From an uncultured Opitutales bacterium (GTDB lineage: Bacteria; Verrucomicrobiota; Verrucomicrobiia; Opitutales; UBA953), in contig CAKUQY010000004.1 of assembly GCA_934675585.1 (NCBI GenBank), positions 1-64,000 of the forward strand: a DNA stretch of 64,000 bases. Reading direction: 5' to 3'. Each line of letters starts with the position of its first letter. The first letter of the stretch is position 1. The notes below the pieces were generated by a model. It worked only from the letters and a program-made list of their open reading frames with translations, was not told the origin of the DNA and did no database searches. This document shows, in pieces, positions 54,187-63,481 of this stretch. A program made the position numbers and the translations under genes.

Positions 54187-54945
54187 TTAATTTTCAATCA
54201 ATTTACTAATCGCCAATTGCGCGAGCGCAAGTCCAAACGCACCCGTAATCCAAGCCGCCGTTCCCGCGCGCGGTTTGCCTCCCGCAGGAGAAATTATTTC
54301 GGGAACGCCCTTTTCTTCAAGCATTTTTGATTGTTCCCGTGAAAAAACGCAAGGCACGCCCATTGACGTTCCCGCCTTTGAAAAACCATATTCGCTACGC
54401 AATGTTTTGCGCACAAATTTCAACAAATTATCATTTTCAACCACGCTCAAATCGCCAAATTCCACGCGTAGCCCATCGCGTTTTCCCGCACAGCCACCAC
54501 TTGAAACCACGGGAACGCCCACTGTTTTACAAGCCGCAATCAACGCCGCCTTGTTCACAACACCGTCAATCGCATCAACCACTAAATCGGGTTTTTCGTC
54601 CGCAAAAAGCGTTCCCGCCGTTGTTTTATCAACAAACATCACGCGCGTCTCAATATTTGCCCAAGGGTTAATCTCGCGGGAACGCTCGGCAAGCACCGCA
54701 ACTTTTTCTTTGCCGAGCGTCGAAGACAACGCACACAATTGACGATTTACATTCGTTTCGCAAACGCAATCAACATCAATCAAACGCAAATTGCCCAACC
54801 CACTTCGCGCGAGCGCCTCGCAAGTCCACGAACCCACACCGCCCACGCCAACGAGCCACACGCGCGTTCCCGCCAATCGCTTCAAATTGTCGATCCCGTA
54901 AAGCCGCGCAATACCTGCAAATCTTGTCAAATAGCCGTCATTCAT
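54187..54945 (-). CDS. tcdA: tRNA threonylcarbamoyladenosine dehydratase (TcdA/CsdL)
   Basis: E1/ThiF-like ATP-dependent enzyme that cyclises t6A37 to ct6A in tRNA. About 252 residues from ATG 54945 (MNDGYLTRFAGIARLYG); the longer frame would run through the tRNA-Gly gene. Motifs: VWLVGVGGVGSW (ATP site), ALARSGLGNLRLIDVD, NVNRQLCAL, DAIDGVVNKAALIAAC, SSGGCAGK. Together with MtaB it shows two different modifications acting on t6A. Confidence 0.92.
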   Translation of the reverse strand: MNDGYLTRFAGIARLYGIDNLKRLAGTRVWLVGVGGVGSWTCEALARSGLGNLRLIDVDCVCETNVNRQLCALSSTLGKEKVAVLAERSREINPWANIETRVMFVDKTTAGTLFADEKPDLVVDAIDGVVNKAALIAACKTVGVPVVSSGGCAGKRDGLRVEFGDLSVVENDNLLKFVRKTLRSEYGFSKAGTSMGVPCVFSREQSKMLEEKGVPEIISPAGGKPRAGTAAWITGAFGLALAQLAISKLIEN

Positions 54946-54979
54946 AAATATTAGCGTTCCTTTCAAAAAAAATAAAAAG

Positions 54980-55001
54980 CCCTTTCTCCAAAGAGAAAGG
55001 G
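54980..55001 (-). terminator. Terminator after tRNA-Gly
   Basis: Perfect nine-base stem CCCTTTCTC/GAGAAAGGG with a 4-base loop, followed by T5 on the minus strand (54974-54978). Confidence 0.9.
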
Positions 55002-55011
55002 TTTTAGAAAT

Positions 55012-55087
55012 TGGAGCGGGCGAACGGGTTCGAACCGTCAACATCCACCTTGGCAAGGTGGTACTCTACCAATTGAGCTACGCCCGC
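55012..55087 (-). tRNA. tRNA-Gly (anticodon GCC)
   Basis: Full cloverleaf, 76 nt. Acceptor GCGGGCG/CGCCCGC, D-arm from GCTC with the AATTGGTAGAG loop, anticodon stem CCACC/GGTGG with loop TTGCCAA (anticodon GCC), T-arm ACGGGTTCGAACCCGT-like (GGTTCGAACC). The CCA end is encoded. The anticodon stem reads clearly on the minus strand. Confidence 0.96.
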
Positions 55088-55150
55088 ATTTAAGTGAGTA
55101 TGAATTGATTATCTCATTTATTGAGTTTTAAGTCAAGCACTTTTTTCAGA

Positions 55151-56113
55151 TTATTTCTTCGATTTCTCTTCAAAATATTTTTGAATTTGCCGGCGCACGC
55201 CTAAACGTTGAGCTTTGGGCGGGATCGCAAGCGATTGCGACTCTACAAAATTGGCAAATTTATCAGAAACCGCAACTTCTAAAATTGGCAAAATTTGATC
55301 GCGTTTTGCTGCGGGATAAACAAAATAAAACGGCGCAGAAAACGGATAATCTCCATGCGCGATATTGCTAAACGATGGCGCATAAGCCGTTCCCGCAGCG
55401 CCCTTTTCGCTCACGGTTGAAACCGGCAACGCTTTCAAAGTTGGATATTTAATTGGGTCAAACGACGAAACAATCGCAATCGTTTCATAACTCATATCTT
55501 TCAAAATTTCATCGTTCCCGCGAAACGTTAAAGTTTCAGACAACAAACTCGAATTCGGCGAAATTTTACTTTGAAAAAATGCCGACAACGACGAACCGCG
55601 CATATTATTAATAATTGCACGAATGCGCGTCGAACCATCAAAATTAGATGAAATTTGCGCCCAATGATCAATGCGCTCTTGCGCAAAACGCGAAAAAATA
55701 CCACTCAATTGATAAAAATTAATTTGGTCAATCGCGTTCGATTTTGAAACCACAACAATCGCGGTTTGATAAGCGACAGGAATCGCCTTCCACTCACCGC
55801 TCACAATTTCGGGAACGGCATTTTTATCGGGCAAAAGCACCACCGCAAAATCGCATTTTTTTTCACGCAAATTTACCAAAGCCCAACGCGAACCACGTAA
55901 TTCCGCCGTCAACGCATAATCAGGATGCGCGCTCTCAACTTGCGCTTCAAATTCACGTTCAATCGTTCCCGCCAAAAAATCGGAACCACAATAAGTCAAT
56001 GCAATCACGGGAGCTGCGGGCGTTCCCGCGGTCGTTTCTGCGTTCCCGCAAACACTTGCCAGCGCAAGCGTTGCCATCGTTGAAAAATATTTTAACAAAC
56101 TTGAAGTTTTCAT
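55151..56113 (-). CDS. PstS-like periplasmic substrate-binding protein
   Basis: A 320-residue PBP-like protein of the phosphate-binding superfamily. Signal sequence from ATG 56113 (MKTSSLLKYFSTMATLALASVCG). Body: ALTYCGSDFLAGTIEREFEA, YQTAIVVVSKSNAIDQI, LSGIFSRFAQERIDHWAQ, NMRGSSLSAFFQSKI (phosphate-loop-like Ser residues) and FSAPFYFVYPAAKRDQ. It follows the sigma-54 regulator by 4 bases, so the pair is likely one transcript. No permease or ATPase genes are next to it, so a sensory role is possible. Confidence 0.75.
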   Translation of the reverse strand: MKTSSLLKYFSTMATLALASVCGNAETTAGTPAAPVIALTYCGSDFLAGTIEREFEAQVESAHPDYALTAELRGSRWALVNLREKKCDFAVVLLPDKNAVPEIVSGEWKAIPVAYQTAIVVVSKSNAIDQINFYQLSGIFSRFAQERIDHWAQISSNFDGSTRIRAIINNMRGSSLSAFFQSKISPNSSLLSETLTFRGNDEILKDMSYETIAIVSSFDPIKYPTLKALPVSTVSEKGAAGTAYAPSFSNIAHGDYPFSAPFYFVYPAAKRDQILPILEVAVSDKFANFVESQSLAIPPKAQRLGVRRQIQKYFEEKSKK

Positions 56114-56117
56114 TTTT

Positions 56118-57491
56118 TTATTTTGTTTTTTTAGTTTTAGTTTTGCACTTTGCGCTCGTTGCCAATTCTTTGTTGGCTTTAATTTTTCTGCCAATAGTTT
56201 TGCGCGTCACGCCTAATAAATCTGCAGCTTTCGTTTGATTGCCATTGGTTTCAACAAGCGCTTTGTGAATCAATTTAAGCTCGTTGTGATGCTTGGACAA
56301 TTTACTTTTATCGCCACCAAAGCGTTCATCTAAATCAAGCGGCGAAATCTCAGCATCACCACTGTGCATCACCACAATGTTCTCGCAAAAATTGCGCAAT
56401 TCACGAATATTTCCCGGCCAATCATAATCGCAAAGAATCGCCATCGCCGCTTTTGAAACTGTCGGACGCACCAACGCATTTTCTTTCGCAAATTTAGAAA
56501 TGTAATGTTCAATCAACAACGCAATATCATCGCGACGTTCCCGCAACGATGGCAAATGCAACGCCACCACCGACAAGCGATAATACAAATCTTCACGGAA
56601 CGTTCCCGCCTTGACCATTGCCAACAAATCACGATTTGTCGCGCAAACCAAACGCACATCTAATTGAATTGGTGTCGTCGAACCCAAACGCTCAATGCTG
56701 TGCGTCTCTAAAAAGCGCAACAACTTAACTTGCGTCGATAAATCAATCTCACCAATTTCATCAAGAAAAAGCGTTCCCGCGTTCGCGGCTTCAAATTTAC
56801 CAATGCGCCGCTCGGTCGCTCCCGTAAACGCACCTTTTTCATGACCAAAAACTTCACTCTCAAGCAACGAAGACGCAATCGCCGCGCAATGCACCGCCAC
56901 AAATGGCTTTTTCGCGCGTGGCGAACTTTGATGAATCAATTGTGCAAACAATTCCTTGCCCGTTCCCGTCTCGCCCAAAAGCAAAACCGTCGTTTTCGCC
57001 TGCGCCACACGCTGCGCTTTTTCGATAACCGATTTTAACGCATCGCTCTCGCCAATCAATTTTGAAAAATCAAATGTTTGATTCAACCGCGCCGCCATCG
57101 CTTTATTTTCTTGCTCTGTCACACGTTGTGCCAACGCGCGCTTTATCACGAGCTCAAGCTTTTCAACATTGATCGGTTTCGGCAAAAAATCATACGCACC
57201 ACGACGCATCGCCTCAACCGCCGTTTCAACGTTCCCGTAAGCCGTCATCATAATGCAAATCGGCTTACTCGGCAACGACAACGCAAAATCAATCACCGAC
57301 AAACCCGATTTGCCAGCCATCTTTAAATCCGTCACCACAACATCAATATGACGATTGCGATCGCTCAACAAACGCTCCGCCTCATCAGCATTCGACGCCG
57401 TAAAAACCTCATAATCATCTTCAAAAGTATCCGCCAAACCCTCACGCGTGTTGCGTTCATCATCAACAATTAATAAACAAGCTTTTGCCAT
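56118..57491 (-). CDS. NtrC-type sigma-54-dependent response regulator
   Basis: A 457-residue activator. The receiver domain (1-120) has the acidic pair in IVDDERNTREG, the phospho-acceptor Asp in VVVTDLKMAGKSG and Lys in FLPKPINVEKL. The AAA+ domain has GETGTGKELFAQLI (Walker A), the sigma-54 contact loop GAFTGA, LFLDEIGEIDLSTQ (Walker B) and an Arg finger region. The Fis-like helix-turn-helix reads GNQTKAADLLGVTRKTIGRKI, then a Lys-rich tail. No histidine kinase is adjacent. Works with RpoN, which is outside the window. Confidence 0.92.
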   Translation of the reverse strand: MAKACLLIVDDERNTREGLADTFEDDYEVFTASNADEAERLLSDRNRHIDVVVTDLKMAGKSGLSVIDFALSLPSKPICIMMTAYGNVETAVEAMRRGAYDFLPKPINVEKLELVIKRALAQRVTEQENKAMAARLNQTFDFSKLIGESDALKSVIEKAQRVAQAKTTVLLLGETGTGKELFAQLIHQSSPRAKKPFVAVHCAAIASSLLESEVFGHEKGAFTGATERRIGKFEAANAGTLFLDEIGEIDLSTQVKLLRFLETHSIERLGSTTPIQLDVRLVCATNRDLLAMVKAGTFREDLYYRLSVVALHLPSLRERRDDIALLIEHYISKFAKENALVRPTVSKAAMAILCDYDWPGNIRELRNFCENIVVMHSGDAEISPLDLDERFGGDKSKLSKHHNELKLIHKALVETNGNQTKAADLLGVTRKTIGRKIKANKELATSAKCKTKTKKTK

Positions 57492-57617
57492 TTGCTAATA
57501 TTATGAGACATTTTTTCTCATTTTGCAACGAAGAACTAAAAAACGTTCCCGCGAGCATAAAATCGACCGCATTTAAAAGAATATCTGAACGGCGAGAATA
57601 TTGCTATTGAGATTTCA

Positions 57618-57683
57618 CGGGAACGCCAAATTTTCAAAAGCGCTTCGCGAAAAGCGCCTGCGGCGAAAAGGTTTTTGGGAGGC
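57618..57683 (-). repeat. Dispersed intergenic repeat, copy 3 (inverted)
   Basis: On the minus strand: CCTCCCAAAAACCTTTTCG, then GCCGCAGGCGCTTTTCGCG, AAGCGCTTTTGAAAATTT and a GTTCCCG word. Hairpin GCGCTT/AAGCGC. Confidence 0.7.
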
Positions 57684-58034
57684 GGTACCGAGTAACGCGA
57701 GATGGAACCATTTCTAATTTCGCCACAAACGGCGGGAACGCGGGAATGAAAAACCGTAGGTTTATTAGGAATCAATAGGATTTTTGAGTTGTGCCGAAGT
57801 CACTAAAATCGCTTGCGATGGCTAACCCCCACAAAAGCGAGCGAATTTTATTTCACTTATTTTCAAACTCGGTCATCGTCATTGTCATCGTTCATAGTCG
57901 CGCGAATGCGCGTCTCGCGTGTGGGAGTAAAACAAAAATAACATCAGTCCCGAAGGGGGTGAACTAAAAAAAAGTTAAGAGTTTAAAGTTGAGAATTCGC
58001 GGGAACGCCAAATTTTAAGTTTCAACTTTTTAAT

Positions 58035-58127
58035 CCCCCCCCCCCAAAAAAAACCTTTTCGCCGCAGGCGCTTTCGCGCGGGAACGCGCTTTTCGCGAAG
58101 CGCTCTTGAAATTATCCCGTTCCCGCG
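58035..58127 (+). repeat. Dispersed intergenic repeat, copy 2, with C11 tract
   Basis: Same order of elements as copy 1, but the leading CCTCCC is replaced by an 11-base C run (58035-58045), so a homopolymer has grown inside a repeat copy. Confidence 0.7.
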
Positions 58128-58386
58128 GGATTGGTGTTTGTGGCGAGAGTCGCCCTTTCTGGGCTAATTTTTATTTATTTGCTACCCAGGGCTTGCGCCC
58201 TGGCTAAAATAATTCGCGCCGTTGGCGTTTGGAGTTTGCGGGAAAAAATAACAAAAATGGAGTGGCAAGATGCCACTCCTCCCATAAAAATCTTTTCGCC
58301 GTAAGCGCTTTTGCTTGGTTCGTGTAAATTCGTAGTTGAAAAAATCCCGAGTTTTCCCGCCGTTCCCGCGAAACGTTACAAAAAAA

Positions 58387-58413
58387 CCACCCGCGAGGCG
58401 TTCCCGCGAGTGG
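58387..58413 (-). terminator. Terminator after nifJ
   Basis: Stem CCACTCGCG/CGCGGGTGG with the loop GGAACGCCT, T-run on the minus strand, made around a GGGAACG word. Confidence 0.85.
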
Positions 58414-58437
58414 CTTTTTTGTGTTTAAGAAATTTCC

Positions 58438-61400
58438 TTATTTTGTTTCAGGAGTTTCTTCTGGTTTATACGCATCTTTACACGCTTGGTAATAGTGGAA
58501 ACGATGTGTTACCACGTCTTGCGCCTTTGCGTAGAGTTCGGCTGCATGTTCAGGATTTGCGCGTTGCAATCCCTTAAAGCGCGTTTCTTGGTTCATGAGT
58601 TCCATCAACGGCGTTTTTGGTGCTGGGCAATCGAGCGAGAATGGATTCTTTCCCGCCGCAATGTTTGCAGGATTGTAGCGGAAGATTGGCCAGTAGCCAG
58701 ATTCGACAGCGATCTTTTGGTGGATTGGACCTTCAGCGAGGTTTTTATAACCATGAGCGATACAGTGTGCGTAGCAAATAATAATTGCTGGACCATCGTA
58801 TGCTTCGGCTTCTTTCATCGCTTGGACAACTTGAGTATCTTTGTAGCCGAGAGAAACGCGAGCGACATAAGCGTTGCCGTATTGAACTGCGATTTGTGCG
58901 AGGTCTTTCTTTGGCATTTTTTTACCCGAAGCTGCAAATTTTGCAACTGCAGCGAGCGAGGTTGATTTTGACATTTGTCCGCCGGTATTTGAATAAACTT
59001 CGGTATCGAGCACGAGCACTTTGATATTTTTGCCAGAAGCGATCGCGTGATCGAGTCCTCCGTAGCCAATATCATAAGCCCAGCCGTCGCCGCCGATGAT
59101 CCAAACGTTTTTCTTGACCAAATAATCAGCCAAACCGATCAAGCGTTTGCAAGTTGGGCATTCTGGCGAAAGCATTGATTTCAGTTCTGCCACGCGTGCG
59201 CGTTGGGCTGCGATGTCAGCGTCGGTCGATTGTGGCGATTCGAGAAGTGCTTTTGCTTTATCTTCTGAAATTTTACCTTCTGCGACCATTTCGTTGAGCA
59301 TTTGCGCAGCGATCTCCGCCTTTTTATCGATTGCGTAGCGCATACCGAGACCAAATTCGGCGTTGTCTTCAAAAAGCGAGTTTGCCCAAGCTGGGCCACG
59401 TCCGTTTTCGTCAACCGCGTATGGCGTTGTTGGCAAATTGCCACCATAAATTGACGAGCAACCTGTTGCATTTGCGATGTAAGCGCGATCGCCGAAAAGT
59501 TGGGTCATCAACTTGATGTATGGAGTTTCGCCACAAGCCGCGCAAGCGCCCGAGAATTCGATGAGCGGTTGTTTAAATTGCGAATCTTTGATCGTGTCGC
59601 CGAGAACGGTGCGATCTGGATTTGGCAATTTCAGGAAGAAATTCCAATTATCGCGTTCTGCATCGTGCAATGGTTTTTGTGGAGCCATTGTGAGTGCGCG
59701 TTTGTCTTCTTTTGTTGGGCAGACAATCGTGCAAACGCCGCAACCAGTGCAGTCTTCTGGCGCTACTTGGATCGTGAAGAGATTTCCTGGAAGTTTTGGA
59801 GCTTTGAAAGGAACGCCCTTGAATGTCGCGGGAGCGCCTGCTTTGAGGTTTTCAGGATAGAATTTTGCGCGAATTGCCGCGTGAGGACAGATCGTCACGC
59901 ACTTGTTACATTGAATACAATTTTCTGGATTCCAAACAGGAATGCGGTCTGCGAGGTCGCGTTTTTCAAATTGCGTTGTTGCGCTTGGGAAACAACCATC
60001 GACAGGCATTGCCGAGGTTGGGATCAAGTCGCCCTTGTTTGCAATCATCATCGCTTGCACTTTTTTGAAGAATTCGGGAGCGCCTTCATAAGTTGGCACT
60101 TCGACTGGCTTCGCGTCGGCATCGACCGTTGCGGGAACGACGATTTCATGGAGATTTGCGAGTGAACTATCAACTGCCTTGAAGTTCATTTGCACCACGT
60201 CGTCGCCTTTTTTCGCGTAAGTTTTTTGAATTGATTTTTTGATTTGTGCAATCGCTTCATCTTTTGGCAAAACACCAGCGAGTGCAAAGAAGCAAGCTTG
60301 CAAAACCGTATTGGTGCGTCCGCGCATACCTGAATCAGCTGCGACTTTCGACGCGTCGATGACGTAAACATGGAGTTTTTTTGCAATGATTTCTTCTTGC
60401 CATTCGCGCGGGAAACGTTTCCAAGTTTCTTCAGGTGTAAATGGCGAATTCAAAAGCACCGTTGCGCCCTCTTTTGCGTAATCGAGCACTGGTTGGCGAC
60501 CGATGTAAGCATATTGTGAGCAAGCGACAAAGTTTGCTTTTTGAATGACATAAGCTGAACGAATTGGTTTTGGGCCAAAACGCAAGTGCGAAACGGTTGA
60601 GCCGCCCGATTTTTTTGAGTCATAAACGAAATAGCCTTGCGCGTAGTTTGGTGTATTTTCGCCAATAATTTTAATCGAGTTTTTATTTGCGCCCACAGTG
60701 CCGTCTGCGCCGAGACCCACAAACACTGCGCGGGTGACATCGTCAGATTCAACATCGAACGAATTGTCCCAATCGAGTGAAGTGTTTGTCAAATCGTCAT
60801 AAATACCAATTGTAAAGCGTTTTTTAGGAGCATCTTTTGCGAGCTCGTCATAAATTGCTTTCACCATTCCAGGATTAAATTCTTTCGAACCAATACCGTA
60901 GCGACCGCCGATGATTGTTGGCACTGGCCTGCCTGATTCAAGATAAGCAGCCATCACCGTCAAAAGCAATGGTTCGCCGATTGAGCCCGGCTCTTTGGTG
61001 CGGTCGAGCACTGCGATTTTCTTTGCTGTCGCGGGAACGCATTTCAAGAATGCTTCTGCGTCAAATGGCAAGAACATGCGCACTTTTACCAAGCCGAGTT
61101 TTGTGCCTCTTGCATTGAGCGCGTCAATCGTTTCTGCAATCGTATCGCAAGAAGAACCCATCGAAACAATAACTTTTTCCGCATCCGCCGCGCCATAATA
61201 ATCGTAAAGATGATATTGACGACCCGTCGCCGCCGCAAATTTATCCATCATCGATTGCACAATCGCGGGAACGGCATCGTAATATTTATTTACTGATTCG
61301 CGACCTTGGAAGTACACGTCAGGATTTTGCGCCGTGCCGTGAATATTTGGACGATCTGGAGTCATTGCGCGGGAACGGAAAGCTTCGATATCTGCTTCGT

Positions 61401-61995
61401 CAATCACTGCGCGAATTTCATCGTCTGAAATTGTTTGAATTTTTGAAACTTCGTGTGAGGTGCGGAAACCATCAAAGAAGTGCATAAACGGAACGCGCGA
61501 TTTGAGCGATGCCGCGTGCGCGATTAAAGCAAAGTCTTCTGCTTCTTGACCATTGGTCGAATTAAGCATTGCGAAACCTGTCGAGCGACAACCCATCACG
61601 TCCGAGTGGTCGCCAAAAATCGAAAGTGCATTCGTTGCCAATGCGCGAGCCGTCACGTGCATTGTGAACGGAATCAATTCGCCTGCGATTTTGTACATGT
61701 TTGGAATCATGAGCAACAAGCCCTGCGATGCCGTAAATGTCGTCGTCAAAGCGCCCGTCAACAACGAGCCGTGCACCGCACCAGCCACGCCGCCTTCTGA
61801 TTGCAATTGCTCAACTGACGGAATGACATTCCAAAGATTGGGTTGCTTTTTAGCGGCCCATTCATCGCAACTTTCTGCCATTGGCGAAGAAGGTGTGATT
61901 GGATAAATCGCGATCACTTCACTCAAGCGATATGCTACTGACGCCACTGCTTCGTTGGCATCCATCGTTTTAAATTTTGAAGTAGAATTTGCCAT
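58438..61995 (-). CDS. nifJ: Pyruvate:ferredoxin (flavodoxin) oxidoreductase
   Basis: Single-chain PFOR, 1185 residues, oxidising pyruvate to acetyl-CoA and CO2 with reduction of ferredoxin or flavodoxin, a central reaction in anaerobes. Domains in order: pyruvate-binding N-terminal (YPITPSSPMAESCDEW), CoA/gamma-like part, two 4Fe-4S clusters (CIQCNKCVTICPHA and CTGCGVCTIVCP), then the TPP-binding domain with ACAACGETPYIKL, GGDGWAYDIGYGGLDH and EVYSNTGGQMSKST. All expected cluster Cys are present. Its own terminator follows. Confidence 0.96.
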   Translation of the reverse strand: MANSTSKFKTMDANEAVASVAYRLSEVIAIYPITPSSPMAESCDEWAAKKQPNLWNVIPSVEQLQSEGGVAGAVHGSLLTGALTTTFTASQGLLLMIPNMYKIAGELIPFTMHVTARALATNALSIFGDHSDVMGCRSTGFAMLNSTNGQEAEDFALIAHAASLKSRVPFMHFFDGFRTSHEVSKIQTISDDEIRAVIDEADIEAFRSRAMTPDRPNIHGTAQNPDVYFQGRESVNKYYDAVPAIVQSMMDKFAAATGRQYHLYDYYGAADAEKVIVSMGSSCDTIAETIDALNARGTKLGLVKVRMFLPFDAEAFLKCVPATAKKIAVLDRTKEPGSIGEPLLLTVMAAYLESGRPVPTIIGGRYGIGSKEFNPGMVKAIYDELAKDAPKKRFTIGIYDDLTNTSLDWDNSFDVESDDVTRAVFVGLGADGTVGANKNSIKIIGENTPNYAQGYFVYDSKKSGGSTVSHLRFGPKPIRSAYVIQKANFVACSQYAYIGRQPVLDYAKEGATVLLNSPFTPEETWKRFPREWQEEIIAKKLHVYVIDASKVAADSGMRGRTNTVLQACFFALAGVLPKDEAIAQIKKSIQKTYAKKGDDVVQMNFKAVDSSLANLHEIVVPATVDADAKPVEVPTYEGAPEFFKKVQAMMIANKGDLIPTSAMPVDGCFPSATTQFEKRDLADRIPVWNPENCIQCNKCVTICPHAAIRAKFYPENLKAGAPATFKGVPFKAPKLPGNLFTIQVAPEDCTGCGVCTIVCPTKEDKRALTMAPQKPLHDAERDNWNFFLKLPNPDRTVLGDTIKDSQFKQPLIEFSGACAACGETPYIKLMTQLFGDRAYIANATGCSSIYGGNLPTTPYAVDENGRGPAWANSLFEDNAEFGLGMRYAIDKKAEIAAQMLNEMVAEGKISEDKAKALLESPQSTDADIAAQRARVAELKSMLSPECPTCKRLIGLADYLVKKNVWIIGGDGWAYDIGYGGLDHAIASGKNIKVLVLDTEVYSNTGGQMSKSTSLAAVAKFAASGKKMPKKDLAQIAVQYGNAYVARVSLGYKDTQVVQAMKEAEAYDGPAIIICYAHCIAHGYKNLAEGPIHQKIAVESGYWPIFRYNPANIAAGKNPFSLDCPAPKTPLMELMNQETRFKGLQRANPEHAAELYAKAQDVVTHRFHYYQACKDAYKPEETPETK

Positions 61996-62075
61996 AAGTA
62001 ACTATTATTTTGCGCCGAAAACCGCGCCGTTGCAAGTTTTTTCACCTGCAACAACAAAAAAGAAAAGAGAAAAAT

Positions 62076-63266
62076 TTAGCCCAAAAACGACGTTCCCGCG
62101 TTCCCACAAGTCAAGGTCGCGACGCTCATGCCGTGAATAATTTTTTTGTCGAGCGGACAAAATGTTGCGAGCGTTCCCGCCCAATGCGCGTTCCCGTCAA
62201 AATAAAAATAATACGGGCAAATGCGTGCGCGCGCCATTTTGCCGTTCCCGCCAACCGCTTCCACTTTGCAAGGTTTGCAATAGCGCTGGCAAACATAAAG
62301 CGTTTCATTTTGATTTTCAATTGCGGACAATGCGCGTTCCCATTCTACCGCCGAACAATCAGCGCCGATTACCACACTGTGCGCGCCCCAAGCCAACGGC
62401 GAAAATCCACTCGCTTTCAAAACAAATTGCGCACGCTGTTTTTGTGAAAGATTTTTTAAAACCGGCGTTCCCGCGCGCGCATCGCCCAAAATCCAAGTCT
62501 CGGGAACGATTTTTTTTAGCAATTGCAAATCGTTTGCGGGAACGACTTTTTGCCAAAAATCAGCCAAACGCGGATGCCACAAAAGCGCCAATGATAATTT
62601 TTCTTCTTGAAACGCACGCATTGGGGGCAAAACGACAACGTTCCCGCGCTCAACCGCCAACGGCAATTTTTGACAATCGCCCAAATTTGGCAAATCGAAC
62701 AATTCAAAAAAGCGATAAATCACATCCAAGCGCGTTCCCGCCGCGTCAAAAACGCCCTGCTCGTTCACGCGCAAAGTTTCAGCGGGAACAACTTTTATCG
62801 ACGTTCCCGCAACCAAATATTCCATTTCTGGACGATAAACCGCCGATTCTTCGCTGATGACGACCGCGACATTTTTTCGCGTTCCCGCCAACGATTTTTG
62901 AAAATACTCTAGGATTTGCGTTCCCGCAAGAAATTCACGCTCGAGCGCTGCGGTTTGGCCGATTCCGCCGGGAACGCTATCCAATTCGCACAACGCAAAA
63001 CCATTTTCGGTAATCAACAAATCGGGACGCATGACGGGTGGCAAAATATTGCGCACGGCAGCGTGCATTTGATGCTCGATGAGTGCTTGCGGTTTACCAA
63101 AATTATAAAAATCGCGCACCCAATCAAATTGCAAATACGCTTGTTCAATCGCGCAATAAAATGCGGGAACGGCTGTTTGCAACTGGCGCAAAACCGCTAA
63201 TTGCTCAAAATTTGGAACCCACGAGCGCGTCGCGGGAACCCATTTTTTATCGGCAAACAATTGCAT
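62076..63266 (-). CDS. ATP-grasp-like protein (circularly permuted type), unknown role
   Basis: A 396-residue protein I assign only loosely. ITENGFALCELDSVPGGIG, then VAVVISEESAVYRPEMEYL and LDVIYRFFELFDL resemble circularly permuted ATP-grasp or glutathionylspermidine-synthase-like proteins, which ligate a carboxylate to an amine. The C-terminal part (ICPYYFYFDGNAHWAGTLAT) is unusual. It carries many GGGAACG-derived tripeptides. It lies 80 bases upstream of nifJ, with no clear shared regulation. Confidence 0.5.
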   Translation of the reverse strand: MQLFADKKWVPATRSWVPNFEQLAVLRQLQTAVPAFYCAIEQAYLQFDWVRDFYNFGKPQALIEHQMHAAVRNILPPVMRPDLLITENGFALCELDSVPGGIGQTAALEREFLAGTQILEYFQKSLAGTRKNVAVVISEESAVYRPEMEYLVAGTSIKVVPAETLRVNEQGVFDAAGTRLDVIYRFFELFDLPNLGDCQKLPLAVERGNVVVLPPMRAFQEEKLSLALLWHPRLADFWQKVVPANDLQLLKKIVPETWILGDARAGTPVLKNLSQKQRAQFVLKASGFSPLAWGAHSVVIGADCSAVEWERALSAIENQNETLYVCQRYCKPCKVEAVGGNGKMARARICPYYFYFDGNAHWAGTLATFCPLDKKIIHGMSVATLTCGNAGTSFLG

Positions 63267-63432
63267 GGAGAGGAAGAGGAAAAAGAATTTTTGGAAACGA
63301 ATTCCGCGAATTTTTCGAACGGGCGTTGCGGTTTGTTCTCAAACTTCGCGTCCTTCGTGTGAGATTTTAAAGCGTTCCCGCAAAATCGCGCTTCGTTTAA
63401 TTTGTGAAATTCGTTAATCAAAAATCAAAAAA

Positions 63433-63458
63433 CCGTTCCCGAGAAATCGCGGGAACGG
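63433..63458 (-). terminator. Terminator after eno (GGGAACG pair)
   Basis: Stem CCGTTCCCG/CGGGAACGG, 8-base loop, T6 run on the minus strand. Confidence 0.9.
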
Positions 63459-63481
63459 TCTTTTAGTGTTGCTGAAACGGC

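Larger units (their letters stand above)
57492..58437. other. Gene-free, repeat-rich spacer
   Basis: 946 bases without a credible gene. It holds inverted and direct copies of the dispersed repeat (57618-57683, 58035-58127, partial near 58278-58312), an 11-C tract at 58035-58045, a CCCAGGGCTTGCGCCCTGG hairpin near 58186-58204, a GTCCCGAAGGGGG segment near 57946 and the nifJ terminator. The frames seen here translate the repeats. Confidence 0.75.

Noticed and set aside
54946-55056. Extended start of tcdA
   Set aside because: The extra 37 codons would run through the terminator and tRNA-Gly.
57536-57775. 79-residue minus-strand frame in the spacer
   Set aside because: It translates an inverted dispersed-repeat copy and flanking motif words and has no protein-like pattern.
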